Shown: one piece after another, positions 8,115 through 17,155 of the stretch
Numbering within the stretch: the stretch's first letter is position 1
Layout of the letters: each line of letters begins with the position of its first letter
From: Chromatiales bacterium (ex Bugula neritina AB1)
GTDB lineage: Bacteria > Pseudomonadota > Gammaproteobacteria > Granulosicoccales > Granulosicoccaceae
Length of the DNA: 64,000 bases
Direction: 5' to 3'
Assembly: GCA_001730015.1 (NCBI GenBank)
Contig: MDLA01000168.1
Coordinates: forward strand, 99,741-163,740
Position numbers and translations under genes: made by a program
The notes under the pieces: model-generated
What the model was told of the DNA's origin: nothing
Databases searched by the model: none
Seen by the model: only the letters and a program-made list of their open reading frames with translations

Positions 8115-9521
8115 TTGCACATTCTACTTTCCATTCAAACCCTGGTTAACCATATTTTTGCCGGGCTCACGCTTTATTCCGGCAAACCTGTTGCAGTCTG
8201 CCTGTTGCTAACTGCAGCATTGAACTGCCTGGCCAATAATTCATTGAGCGAGCCTGTATTCAGGAAAGCAAGCAGCAACAAGGTAGAGCTCGGGCGGTTG
8301 CTGTTCTACGACAAAATTCTCTCAGGCAATAAAAATATCAGCTGCAGTACGTGCCACCACCCGTCTTTCGGAACGTCTGACGGACTGTCTCTGGGTGTTG
8401 GTGAAGGAGGAACCGGGGTTGGTCCAACCCGCACAACCGGTACCGGAAAAAACCGGATACAGCGCCGTGTTCCGCGCAATGCTCCCGGACTCTGGAATCT
8501 AGGCGCAACAGAAATTCGAACACTCATGCACGATGGCCGAATCGAGCAAAGCAATCTTTACGGCAACGAATTTAATACCCCGGCGCAGGAGTGGTTACCT
8601 GACGGGCTGGATTCAATACTGGCCGCTCAGGCGCTGTTTCCAATGACTTCTGAAACAGAAATGGCCGGTTCAAATGAGGAAAACGAAGTGGCTGGCGCGG
8701 CCAATGATCGGATCGATAACGCCTGGCCTATAATCGCCAGGCGTGTGCGTGCGATACCAGAATACGGTGAGCGCTTTGTAGCCGCTTTCAGCACCATTAG
8801 ACGTCCGGAAGAGGTGAGTATCGTAGAGATCGCTAACGCTCTAGCAGCATTTATCGCTGTAGAATTCAGAAGCATGGACAGCCCGTTTGATCGCTGGCGT
8901 TCGGGCGATACCTCGGCCCTTGATGCTCGGCAGGTTCGTGGAAAAAACCTTTTTTTCGGGAATGCTCAATGTCATCACTGCCACAGTGGAATATTGTTCA
9001 GTAACCACTCTTTTAAGGCACTCGGGCTTCCGGCATTTGGTCCCGGCAGAACCCGCAAGTTCGATCCTTTACCCCGTGATGTCGGTCGAATGGGAGAAAG
9101 TGATCGACTGGAAGACGCCTATCGATTCCGGGTTCCAATGTTAAGGAACGTAGAACTCACCCCGCCTTACGGTCACAATGGTTCGTATAGGACGCTCGTG
9201 TCAATGATCACTCACCACGCCTATCCGGCACGGTCTCGCGACACCTGGACAAAAGAGGAACTGGTACTGCCAAAAGCGCATTGGCTGGATAAGATCGATT
9301 TTATTATCGAGCAGGATTATTTGGAAATGGCTCGGCAGCGCAGCCAAATTGACATTAACCTACCCCCTCTTTTGACAAACGAGATACACGATCTGGTTGC
9401 TTTTCTTCATGCCTTGACAGGTGATCAGGCAAAGGCACAGAATTTTATTATTCCAGAAAGAGTACCAAGCGGACTACCAGTCAGCCAACGGCAGCTCAGG
9501 CAAAACGGGGCGCTTCCCTGA
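8115..9521 (+). CDS. Di-haem cytochrome c peroxidase / MauG family protein
   Basis: The protein has 468 residues with two c-type haem motifs, CSTCH near residue 77 and CHHCH near residue 287, as in bacterial cytochrome c peroxidases and MauG-like enzymes. An N-terminal hydrophobic stretch (VAVCLLLTAALNCLA) indicates a periplasmic location. The RVPRNAPGLWNLG, MHDGR and FRVPMLRNVELTPPYGHNG stretches are typical of the MauG-like branch. The frame has no ATG before the mature region, so the start is TTG 8115 or another non-ATG codon. It probably reduces peroxide or oxidises a partner protein; the partner is unknown. Its 3' end overlaps the convergent rmlC by 26 bp. Confidence 0.9.
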   Translation: MHILLSIQTLVNHIFAGLTLYSGKPVAVCLLLTAALNCLANNSLSEPVFRKASSNKVELGRLLFYDKILSGNKNISCSTCHHPSFGTSDGLSLGVGEGGTGVGPTRTTGTGKNRIQRRVPRNAPGLWNLGATEIRTLMHDGRIEQSNLYGNEFNTPAQEWLPDGLDSILAAQALFPMTSETEMAGSNEENEVAGAANDRIDNAWPIIARRVRAIPEYGERFVAAFSTIRRPEEVSIVEIANALAAFIAVEFRSMDSPFDRWRSGDTSALDARQVRGKNLFFGNAQCHHCHSGILFSNHSFKALGLPAFGPGRTRKFDPLPRDVGRMGESDRLEDAYRFRVPMLRNVELTPPYGHNGSYRTLVSMITHHAYPARSRDTWTKEELVLPKAHWLDKIDFIIEQDYLEMARQRSQIDINLPPLLTNEIHDLVAFLHALTGDQAKAQNFIIPERVPSGLPVSQRQLRQNGALP

Positions 9522-10044
9522 AACTAAAACCGGCGGCGTCTTTTTCAGACAGAGTCGGCTTTTCCCCATCAACCAGTGGCCAGTTGATATTGAGCTCTGT
9601 GTCATCCCATCGAATTGACTGCTCATATTCCGGAGCGTATTGATCGGTACACTTGTAGACGAAATCGGCAGTGTCACTTAGTACGTAGAATCCGTGAGCA
9701 AACTGCTCCGGCACCCAGAGCATGCGTCGATTACTTTCACTTAACTCCACTCCGACCCAGCTTCCAAAAGTTGCCGACGACGCGCGAAGATCAACAGCTA
9801 CATCGAATACTGCTCCGGCAGTAACCCGGACAAGCTTGCCCTGTGTATTCTCGGTTTGATAATGCAAACCCCGCAATATCCCTTTTGCTGATCGACTGTG
9901 ATTGTCTTGAACAAACTGCGTTGGCAGGCCGGCTTCAGAGAATTTGGTCTGATTCCAGGTTTCCATAAAAAAACCACGGGCATCACCATATACGGCGGGT
10001 TCAATAATTTTCACATCATCAATCGCGGTATCTATTATTTTCAT
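9496..10044 (-). CDS. rfbC: dTDP-4-dehydrorhamnose 3,5-epimerase
   Basis: The 182-residue length is standard for RmlC/RfbC. The cupin enzyme epimerises C3 and C5 of dTDP-4-keto-6-deoxyglucose on the way to dTDP-L-rhamnose. Visible signatures are ARGFFMETW, QDNHSRSAKGILRGLHYQ with catalytic His61, GKLVRVTAGAVFDVAVDLR, and VYKCTDQY with the catalytic Tyr130. AGGTGA precedes the ATG. It is the last gene of an rmlB-vanZ-rmlC run with gaps of only 3-4 bp. rmlA and rmlD are not in the window, so completion of rhamnose synthesis relies on genes elsewhere or another dTDP-sugar is made. Confidence 0.97.
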   Translation of the reverse strand: MKIIDTAIDDVKIIEPAVYGDARGFFMETWNQTKFSEAGLPTQFVQDNHSRSAKGILRGLHYQTENTQGKLVRVTAGAVFDVAVDLRASSATFGSWVGVELSESNRRMLWVPEQFAHGFYVLSDTADFVYKCTDQYAPEYEQSIRWDDTELNINWPLVDGEKPTLSEKDAAGFSFREAPRFA

Positions 10045-10047
10045 TTT

Positions 10048-11163
10048 TCACCTGTCTAGTGACAATGTGGAATTGGTTTCCGATTCGGGATCATCACGTC
10101 CAAACATCATGGCCAGCAGCACACCCGGCAATAAGCCCGCTGCTCCGGCCACACTATCGATAGCTGCATCGATCCAGCTTGACCCGCGACCATTGATGAA
10201 TAGCTGTAGGCTCTCGGTCATCAGGGCGAATGCGACAATAACCACCAAACCATAGATAATACCCACTGCTCTATAGTAAACACCCAAGACAAAACCAATC
10301 AACAAAAACGCTACAATATGACCAAGCTTGCTCATATCTGACGCCCCGCCTGCCAACTCCCCGACACCATATATTTTTGCGAAAAAGGCACGGGACATAT
10401 CTCGAACGTTGTCCGGCAGTAAAGCCGCCATCTCACTGCTTAATCTATCCATCATAAATTCCGGAAGCAGCACTCCAACCATAGTCACTCCTACCAGTGC
10501 AGAAACTGATATCAGCAAACCTCTGCTCAAGGTACGAACCGCCAGAACCATTAAGCACACAGCGGTTAAAACCCAAACAGCCATCAGAGCATATTTTGTG
10601 TATGTATAGGCGGGAAAAATGGCAAGCTTAGATAACACCGGATCTCTTATTATGAATCTTCCACTTGCATTGAGCAGACGAAAAGAAACATCCAGGCTTT
10701 TAGTCGCAGCCCCCAAAAGCAGAATTTCCGAATACGGCCGCAGAGGCGTATTACCATCTAGTTGTAAAACGGCCTGGTGGTTGATTTTATTGCTATCGAT
10801 ATCTCGATGGATTGCGGTAATATTCGCGCGATGCCAGTCCTTCGGCCCCCTTGAAACATCCTTCGTAGCGGCTTCAAAGGATAACCGGTAATAGCCAACC
10901 TCACCGATGGGCACGGTCTGATATAAAGAGTGGCTCACACCATCGTGAGCGTTTTCAATAACAGCAGAATCGCCTTCGAAGATTACCGAGTTACTACCTC
11001 TTTCAGACCAGCCTCCAGCCACAAATGACGGGTCTTTCAGCAGTTGTTCCTTTTCAACGTAAAACTGCTCCACTTGCGTCAACAACAAGCCCGTTACTGC
11101 TGACAGAACAATCAGCGCAATCAACGCGGACCATTTAACGACTGAGGTTTTCGCTACTTTCAC
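10048..11163 (-). CDS. VanZ-like membrane protein with an extracytoplasmic beta-domain
   Basis: The protein has 371 residues from a GTG start. A first membrane helix (about 12-30) is followed by a ~160-residue extracytoplasmic region of beta-sandwich character (SLYQTVPIGEVGYYRLSFEA, then RFIIRDPVLSKL), reminiscent of carbohydrate-binding modules. The remainder holds several membrane helices and a VanZ-type C-terminus: LGHIVAFLLIGFVLG, then TESLQLFINGRGSSWIDAA. VanZ proteins were named from teicoplanin resistance but most are of unknown function. Its position between rmlB and rmlC with almost no gaps ties it to polysaccharide assembly. The carbohydrate-binding reading of the beta-domain is my inference. 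Confidence 0.75.
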   Translation of the reverse strand: MKVAKTSVVKWSALIALIVLSAVTGLLLTQVEQFYVEKEQLLKDPSFVAGGWSERGSNSVIFEGDSAVIENAHDGVSHSLYQTVPIGEVGYYRLSFEAATKDVSRGPKDWHRANITAIHRDIDSNKINHQAVLQLDGNTPLRPYSEILLLGAATKSLDVSFRLLNASGRFIIRDPVLSKLAIFPAYTYTKYALMAVWVLTAVCLMVLAVRTLSRGLLISVSALVGVTMVGVLLPEFMMDRLSSEMAALLPDNVRDMSRAFFAKIYGVGELAGGASDMSKLGHIVAFLLIGFVLGVYYRAVGIIYGLVVIVAFALMTESLQLFINGRGSSWIDAAIDSVAGAAGLLPGVLLAMMFGRDDPESETNSTLSLDR

Positions 11164-11167
11164 TTCG

Positions 11168-12250
11168 TTAAGCGGCTAACTTTAACGGAGCTCTTAATGG
11201 CTCCCACCACTGGGGATTATTTAAAAACCAATCCAGCGTCTTACTGATCCCGGTTTCAAATGTCTCATGGGGCTCATAACCTAACTCCGAATTGGCTTTC
11301 TCAGGATCTATCGCATAGCGTCTGTCATGACCACGTCTATCGTCAACATATCTGATCAGACTACGACTGTCTTTGCCTCCAACTACTGGCGCAAACGGAT
11401 ACCTCGCTCGAAGCTCTTCACTTGCACTTAAACGCTTGTCCACTTCGGCACAAAGTCGATTTACAATGTCGATATTTGTTATTTCATTGTTGCCGCCGAT
11501 ATTATAGGTTTCACCGACTTTACCATGGGTAATCACTTTCTCAATCCCCCGGGCATGATCATCGACATACAGCCAGTCACGGATTTGCAAACCATCGCCA
11601 TAAACCGGCAGCTCATCACCATTTAGAATATTAGTTATGATCAGCGGAATGAGCTTCTCGGGAAAATGATAGGGACCATAGTTGTTTGAGCAATTACTCG
11701 TGGTTACCTGCAATCCAAATGTATGCAGATATGCCCTTACCAGGTGATCTGAAGCTGCTTTACTCGCCGAGTAGGGGGAATTTGGAGCATACTGATGTTT
11801 CTCACTGAAGGCCGGGTCAGATGGTCCAAGGGCGCCATACACCTCATCCGTTGAAACATGGTGAAATCGATGTTGAGTTACCGTTTTTTCATCCAGCCAA
11901 ATCTGACGCGCTGCCTTCAATAAGCTGTGTGTGCCAATGATATTTGTATTGATAAATACATCAGGACCACTTATTGATCTATCTACATGGCTTTCAGCCG
12001 CAAAATTTACTATGGTGTCTAAGGAATTTTCACGAAGTAATTTCTCAATCAATGACTGATCGTTGATATCCCCTTTCACAAACGTATATCGACTATTTCC
12101 GGCAAGAGAGGCAAGACTGGCCAGATTTCCGGCATAGGTCAACGCATCAACCACCACCACATAGTCTTCCGGGTACTGCCGAAGCCAATAGTGTACGAAG
12201 TTCGCACCGATAAATCCTGCACCGCCCGTAACCAGCAGTCTGCTCATCAA
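11168..12250 (-). CDS. rfbB: dTDP-glucose 4,6-dehydratase
   Basis: This extended SDR enzyme of 360 residues, the usual RmlB size, converts dTDP-glucose to dTDP-4-keto-6-deoxyglucose. Visible elements are the NAD-binding TGGAGFIGANF at residues 8-18, AAESHVDRSI, the catalytic STDEVYG, YSASKAASDHLVRAY with the Tyr and Lys pair, and YGPYHFPEKLIPL. Two ATG codons in a row (12250, 12247) can start it. It is the first gene of a three-gene minus-strand unit with the VanZ protein and rmlC. Confidence 0.97.
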   Translation of the reverse strand: MMSRLLVTGGAGFIGANFVHYWLRQYPEDYVVVVDALTYAGNLASLASLAGNSRYTFVKGDINDQSLIEKLLRENSLDTIVNFAAESHVDRSISGPDVFINTNIIGTHSLLKAARQIWLDEKTVTQHRFHHVSTDEVYGALGPSDPAFSEKHQYAPNSPYSASKAASDHLVRAYLHTFGLQVTTSNCSNNYGPYHFPEKLIPLIITNILNGDELPVYGDGLQIRDWLYVDDHARGIEKVITHGKVGETYNIGGNNEITNIDIVNRLCAEVDKRLSASEELRARYPFAPVVGGKDSRSLIRYVDDRRGHDRRYAIDPEKANSELGYEPHETFETGISKTLDWFLNNPQWWEPLRAPLKLAA

Positions 12251-12562
12251 TTATTACCGTCAGTTTTAAACGCGAATTGCGACTTTGCATATTTCAGTCC
12301 AATTTTTCACCGGATTTTCTGATAGACCCCTCCATAGTGTTACTTTGAATATTGAATACGCAAATCAATCTTAAACGGTAAACTATTCTCTTTGCGAAAA
12401 TTTGAGCAGATTCCAGATATGGAGGTCTGCAAAGCTTAATTGGCAAACCATCTTTTGGCTGATCGATTTCACATAAATAGCAATGATGGTGTTTTAAACT
12501 GGACCCTGGGTTTTGTCACTACTGTTAGTACTTGTTGAACAAGGCTTTAGAGAATATTAGTA
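12251..12562. other. Gene-free divergent promoter region between rfbB and the acyltransferase gene
   Basis: This 312-bp AT-rich interval separates divergent genes and must hold both promoters. A weak hairpin lies at 12406-12430 (GCAGA paired with TCTGC). CTTGTTGAACAAG at 12531-12543 is a near-perfect palindrome listed separately. No open frame with protein-like content, tRNA or JUMPstart/ops element was seen. Confidence 0.6.
12531..12543. promoter_or_regulatory. Palindrome CTTGTT-G-AACAAG ahead of the acyltransferase gene
   Basis: Six-base arms surround a single central base, ending 19 bp before the ATG at 12563. Its position fits an operator or a leader hairpin. There is no second copy to support a specific regulator. 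Confidence 0.3.
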
Positions 12563-13630
12563 ATGAAGTTATACAAAATCGAAGCAGCACGCGGGTTCGC
12601 CGCATTCTACGTTGTGCTTCACCATACAATTCCTCACAGCACATATCTGGGTGGATTTAATATTGGTGTGCTACTGCGATTTGGACAAGAAGCCGTCATT
12701 CTGTTTTTTCTGCTATCCGGCTTTGTAATAAATTATTCTTTTCAACAGAGTCACGACAGATCATTCAAAACCTACTTCTTTAAGCGGGCAGCCCGGATCT
12801 ACATTCCACTGTTAATGATCTTCGGCATTGCCTATTTTATTGAAATCAGTAAAACGGGACAATGGGTCGGCCTTAGTATCTGGGAGTTGACCGGCAACCT
12901 GGCCATGCTACAGGACTGGGATCTGGTAAAACCAAATGTAATTATTTCTCCATTCCTGGGCAATACACCGCTGTGGTCGCTGTCATACGAATGGTGGTTT
13001 TACATGCTCTATTTCCCTATAGCAACCAGAATTTCCAGTTATAGCAGCCAGGCTTTACTAGTTTTTGGTCTGGGAATTATTGCAGCGGCATCCTATACAA
13101 TTTTCCCCAATTTCATTACCCGAATACTAACCTACTTACCGATCTGGTGGGTGGGTGTGTATTTATCGAACTTGTATATTCATGGATTGACCGACAGCTA
13201 CAAGAAAACACTCGCGCCAATTTCCGGCTTAATTATAATTGCTGCAATACTGGCTATACCTGTCGCATTACAGATTAATTCAGGAGAAAAACCGCTTCTT
13301 CTGGGCTACCACCCACTACTGGAATTGCGGCACATATTGTCTGCAATCACAATTATCACTGTGACACTTGCGTGGCGCAAAGCAGGTTGGATCGGCTTTG
13401 ATTTTCTGCTTAAACCTTTCCTGTTGCTGGCTCCGATATCGTATGCTATTTACATCGGCCATTTCCCTATCATGGTGGAATCGGACTTCCTCAAAACAAT
13501 AGACCAGCCCTTGCTTCGATGGTCTGGCTATCTGTTATGCCTGCTGATTGCTTCTTATCTGATCGAACTAAAAATATATCCGTCACTAAGATCGAAAATC
13601 AGTCGCAGGCTATTCCCGGCAAAGGCATAA
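12563..13630 (+). CDS. Acyltransferase 3 (OafA/WecH-type) membrane protein
   Basis: The protein has 355 residues and about ten hydrophobic helices. The family's N-terminal signature is clear: RGFAAFYVVLHHTIPH with the conserved His, followed by AVILFFLLSGFVI and FFKRAARIYIPL. These proteins transfer acetyl or other acyl groups to sugars across the inner membrane. Inside this exopolysaccharide locus it probably O-acetylates a repeat unit or lipid-linked intermediate. It is transcribed alone, divergent from rfbB and convergent with the DegT aminotransferase gene. Confidence 0.9.
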   Translation: MKLYKIEAARGFAAFYVVLHHTIPHSTYLGGFNIGVLLRFGQEAVILFFLLSGFVINYSFQQSHDRSFKTYFFKRAARIYIPLLMIFGIAYFIEISKTGQWVGLSIWELTGNLAMLQDWDLVKPNVIISPFLGNTPLWSLSYEWWFYMLYFPIATRISSYSSQALLVFGLGIIAAASYTIFPNFITRILTYLPIWWVGVYLSNLYIHGLTDSYKKTLAPISGLIIIAAILAIPVALQINSGEKPLLLGYHPLLELRHILSAITIITVTLAWRKAGWIGFDFLLKPFLLLAPISYAIYIGHFPIMVESDFLKTIDQPLLRWSGYLLCLLIASYLIELKIYPSLRSKISRRLFPAKA

Positions 13631-13687
13631 ACCGGCGAGCTGGAAGTCAGAGAATTGGAGGGCTTTTAAAAACACATCTTTTGACTA

Positions 13688-14854
13688 CTACTTGTGCGCC
13701 AGATGCATCACGTCGCGCACAACTTCTGCCGACTGCCTCGATTGCTCTACCGTAATTCCCGGGTGAACATTCAGCATGACACTGGTTTCCCCTAGCTCAC
13801 TCGCAACTTCAAGTCGCGATTGCTCACCGTACAGATCGCTAAAGGCCTTCTCACGATAAATTTCCGGGCATGTACCAGTAAAACAAGGGATGCCACGAGC
13901 GTGTATTTCAGCAACTACCCGGTTACGATCCCAGTCGTCTCGCAACTGGTCCAGCTCGACAAAAAAGTAATATTTGTAATAAGCATGGTAGGTTGATGAG
14001 TCAGGAATGGTGGTCCGAATCCCTTCTACCTGACTAAGAATCGAGCTGAGCGCTTCACCATTGGCTCTTCTTTGCGTGACCCAATCCCTCACTAGTGACA
14101 ATTGAAATCGACCCAATGCTGACTGCATTTCGGTTAATCGCCAGTTTGTTCCGATGGAGTCGTGAATCCACTTAAAGGCAGTTGATTTGGAAGGCACCTT
14201 AACCTTCTCTATCGATTTCCCATGATCTTTAAATGACCACATTTTTTCATAAAGCTTCTGGCAGTCCGTGGTGACCATCCCACCCTCTCCACCAGTGGTC
14301 ATTATTTTATCCTGACAAAATGACCATGCACTGATGTCTCCGAACGTCCCGATCGATTTGCCGTCCACAGCTGCACCATGCGCCTGCGCACAATCTTCGA
14401 TAACTTTAATGCCGTGTTTACCGGCAAGATCCAGGATCGATGCCATGTCACAGGGCCAGCCGGCAAGATGCACACATATAATGGCTTTGGTCCGGTCAGT
14501 GATGACGGCTTCGATTGTCTCCGCGGTGATGTTCTGACTGTCTCGATCAATGTCCGCAAAAACCGCTCGCGCCCCTGCGTTTACAACCGAGGACGCTGAT
14601 GCAATAAAGGATCGGGGGGTAACGACAACCTCATCGCCTACCCCGACATCCAAAGCGTATAGAGCCAGATCAAGAGCTAATGTACCGTTAGCCAAAGCGA
14701 CACTGTACCGGGTACCAAAAAAAGTGGCGAATTCTGCCTCGAAAAAACGTGCTTCCTTGCCAGTCCAGTAGTTAACTTTATTTGACAACAACACACGACT
14801 AACAATATCTGCTTCTTCAGCAGAGTAGTTCGGCCACGGTGCAAAGGAATTCAT
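13688..14854 (-). CDS. DegT/DnrJ/EryC1/StrS sugar aminotransferase, PglE-like
   Basis: This PLP-dependent enzyme of 388 residues is the family's normal size. VALANGTLALDLAL is the substrate-phosphate region, KVIEDCAQAHGA holds the PLP-contacting Asp, and the internal-aldimine Lys lies in SFCQDKIMTTGGEGGM near residue 193. Members add an amino group to a 4-keto (or 3-keto) nucleotide sugar. It starts 10 bp after the PglF-like dehydratase gene, whose product would be UDP-4-keto-6-deoxy-GlcNAc, so a UDP-4-amino sugar of the bacillosamine type is the likely product. Regiochemistry is inferred from this pairing. Confidence 0.9.
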   Translation of the reverse strand: MNSFAPWPNYSAEEADIVSRVLLSNKVNYWTGKEARFFEAEFATFFGTRYSVALANGTLALDLALYALDVGVGDEVVVTPRSFIASASSVVNAGARAVFADIDRDSQNITAETIEAVITDRTKAIICVHLAGWPCDMASILDLAGKHGIKVIEDCAQAHGAAVDGKSIGTFGDISAWSFCQDKIMTTGGEGGMVTTDCQKLYEKMWSFKDHGKSIEKVKVPSKSTAFKWIHDSIGTNWRLTEMQSALGRFQLSLVRDWVTQRRANGEALSSILSQVEGIRTTIPDSSTYHAYYKYYFFVELDQLRDDWDRNRVVAEIHARGIPCFTGTCPEIYREKAFSDLYGEQSRLEVASELGETSVMLNVHPGITVEQSRQSAEVVRDVMHLAHK

Positions 14855-14864
14855 GACGACTAAA

Positions 14865-16895
14865 TCAATCTACAAGCTCTGGGACGGTTGTTTTATCACA
14901 TATGGGAACAACTTTTGGCCTGGCAAAACGGTTAGGCTTATACCCAATGACAACCGAACGCAACTGCTCCACCATTTCATCGTCTGGATTCGCCTTCATC
15001 GCTGCTTCAAACTGTTGCAACACCTGATTTAATTCTGGCCACTCAATAAAACCTTCTTTCGCCCGCGAAATTTTCGGATGTGCCGTGGCTTGTGCTGTTT
15101 CGTCAATAAGTAATTCCTCATAGAGTTTTTCACCTTCACGTAGCCCGGTGTACAAAATCTCTATCTCTCCTTTCGGATTATCCTCATCTTTTAACGTTTT
15201 ACCATGCAGGTAAACCAACGATTTTGCCAAGTCAGCAATTTGTACCGGCTGCCCCATGTCAAGCAGAAATACATCACCCCCTTTACACAGAGAACTAGCT
15301 TGAATAACGAGCTGCGCTGCCTCTGGAATGGACATAAAGTAACGGACGATATGCTCGTGCGTCACGGTTACCGGCCCACCACTCTCAATCTGTTCTGAAA
15401 ACTTCGGTACAACCGAACCGGAAGACCCTATTACATTTCCAAATCGAACAATGCTAAATTGGGTTGCTCCATTCCCAAGTGCAGCCTTGGCCTGCACAAC
15501 CATTTCAGCGACGCGCTTGGTGGCCCCCATGACATTGGTCGGACGAACTGCTTTGTCGGTGCTGATTAAAAGAAAATTCTCCACCTGGTGCTCTATGGCT
15601 GCTTCTACCGCCGACAAACTACCAAAAATATTTGTTCGAATGGCCGGCTGCGGATTACTTTCTACCATCGGCACATGCTTGTAAGCCGCTGCGTGAAATA
15701 GTGTCTGCACAGCGTACGTCCCCACAGTGTGCTTGATTTCATCCTTAAAAATCACATTACCAAGAATGCAATGTACCGGGATAGAACCAGATTGCTTACA
15801 GAGTAATTTGAGATCACTCTCGATCTGATACAACGCGGCTTCAGACACATCAAAAAGAATGAGAGCGGTTGGCTTCAGCGGAAGAATCTGCCGACACAAT
15901 TCACTACCGACTGAGCCACCGGCACCAGTGACCATTACCACTTTTCCTGTCACATTTTTGCACATTAAATCCATATCCGGTGCGACTTGCTGTCGACCAA
16001 TCAGCTCTTCCAAAGGTAGTGTTTTCGCATCTCTGGTGGTAACCCGGTTGGCCATGATGTCGTCAATCGACGGCAAAGTCTGAACGCGGCAGTCAAAATT
16101 GCGGAGCGACTCCAGCAGTTGCTTCATGTGTCCTGAACTGACGGACGGGATCGCCATCAGTATTGTCTCAATGCCCAGCCTTTTTAGTGCATCGGGGGTT
16201 GCGGGATCTTTGGGATCAAATACTTTTGCTTTTGACAACACGCGACCATGCATTTTTTTGTCATCATCCAGCCACACGACAGGACGATAATCCAGACCAC
16301 TGCGGCAAATTTGCATCACTTGTCGGCCCAGCGCCCCCGCCCCGTATATTGCGATTGGCTCCCCCGCAACATTTTTTGCATCTGATGCTAACCATTTCCA
16401 CAGATGCCGCGCACCAGCACAGAAAAACACCAGCACGAGTCCGTAGATAATGAAAATAGATCTGGGGTTTGGATCAGGTGCAACCAGGTGCTGAACAACA
16501 AGTAACAGAATTGAAGACATTACGACGCCTTTCATCAACGGCGCTAATTCGTCCATGCCACTAAAGCGAATAACCATGTTGTAGACACCCATTCGCTGAA
16601 ACAACAATACAGTCACGAACGGAAGCAACAGAAAAACCGGCCAAAGTTGTGACAAGTCAACAGCTGAAAGGCGTAACAGATTGGCAATTCCCAACGCCAT
16701 ACATACAAAAACTGCATCGAGAAATTGAGCGATCCGCTGTTTTTTGCTTTTTTCAAAACCGCTTGATTTGTCTGCTAACTGACTAAACAGCCCACTTAAC
16801 ATTTTACGCTGCACCATCACTCGCCGACCTGGGATCTCCGCGGGAACAACAGGATCCCAAATTCCTGAAAAGACCGAATTTTCCTGGTTCCTCAT
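14865..16895 (-). CDS. Membrane-bound nucleoside-diphosphate-sugar 4,6-dehydratase (PglF/WbpM/CapD family)
   Basis: The protein has 676 residues. The N-terminal ~170 residues hold about four membrane helices, a first Rossmann-like domain has IYGAGALGRQVMQI near residue 185, and the catalytic SDR domain begins at VTGAGGSVGSELCRQI near 320. STDKAVRPTNVMGATKR carries the altered active site (Met in place of the usual Tyr) typical of UDP-GlcNAc 4,6-dehydratases PglF and WbpM. It would make UDP-2-acetamido-2,6-dideoxy-4-hexulose for the aminotransferase gene just downstream. Together with the PglD- and PglC-like genes at 35.7 and 32.7 kb this gives a bacillosamine-type pathway. Confidence 0.93.
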   Translation of the reverse strand: MRNQENSVFSGIWDPVVPAEIPGRRVMVQRKMLSGLFSQLADKSSGFEKSKKQRIAQFLDAVFVCMALGIANLLRLSAVDLSQLWPVFLLLPFVTVLLFQRMGVYNMVIRFSGMDELAPLMKGVVMSSILLLVVQHLVAPDPNPRSIFIIYGLVLVFFCAGARHLWKWLASDAKNVAGEPIAIYGAGALGRQVMQICRSGLDYRPVVWLDDDKKMHGRVLSKAKVFDPKDPATPDALKRLGIETILMAIPSVSSGHMKQLLESLRNFDCRVQTLPSIDDIMANRVTTRDAKTLPLEELIGRQQVAPDMDLMCKNVTGKVVMVTGAGGSVGSELCRQILPLKPTALILFDVSEAALYQIESDLKLLCKQSGSIPVHCILGNVIFKDEIKHTVGTYAVQTLFHAAAYKHVPMVESNPQPAIRTNIFGSLSAVEAAIEHQVENFLLISTDKAVRPTNVMGATKRVAEMVVQAKAALGNGATQFSIVRFGNVIGSSGSVVPKFSEQIESGGPVTVTHEHIVRYFMSIPEAAQLVIQASSLCKGGDVFLLDMGQPVQIADLAKSLVYLHGKTLKDEDNPKGEIEILYTGLREGEKLYEELLIDETAQATAHPKISRAKEGFIEWPELNQVLQQFEAAMKANPDDEMVEQLRSVVIGYKPNRFARPKVVPICDKTTVPELVD

Positions 16896-17155
16896 TTTGT
16901 TATTTTCTCATTACCGGGCAATTACCAGCAGCGACCCTGTAAGGGTGCTACGGTCCTGTAGCGTATTCTATTTCCATAGCCACCATCTCGGAGCTACATC
17001 CCAACTTACACAAATTAGTGTAGACGATATTCTTATTATTTGAATTCTGTTGAGGAGCAGAATAGACGATCAATAATATTCAGTCAATGTCATGACATAA
17101 AAAGTACATCTTAAGCCGGTAAAGCAGTCGGAACGCCAAAGAAACTGCGGCCAGA

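Noticed and set aside
17044-17063. Six-base hairpin ATTCTG/CAGAAT between the Wzy and PglF-like genes
   Set aside because: Short stem with no T-tract; not distinguishable from chance in an AT-rich interval.
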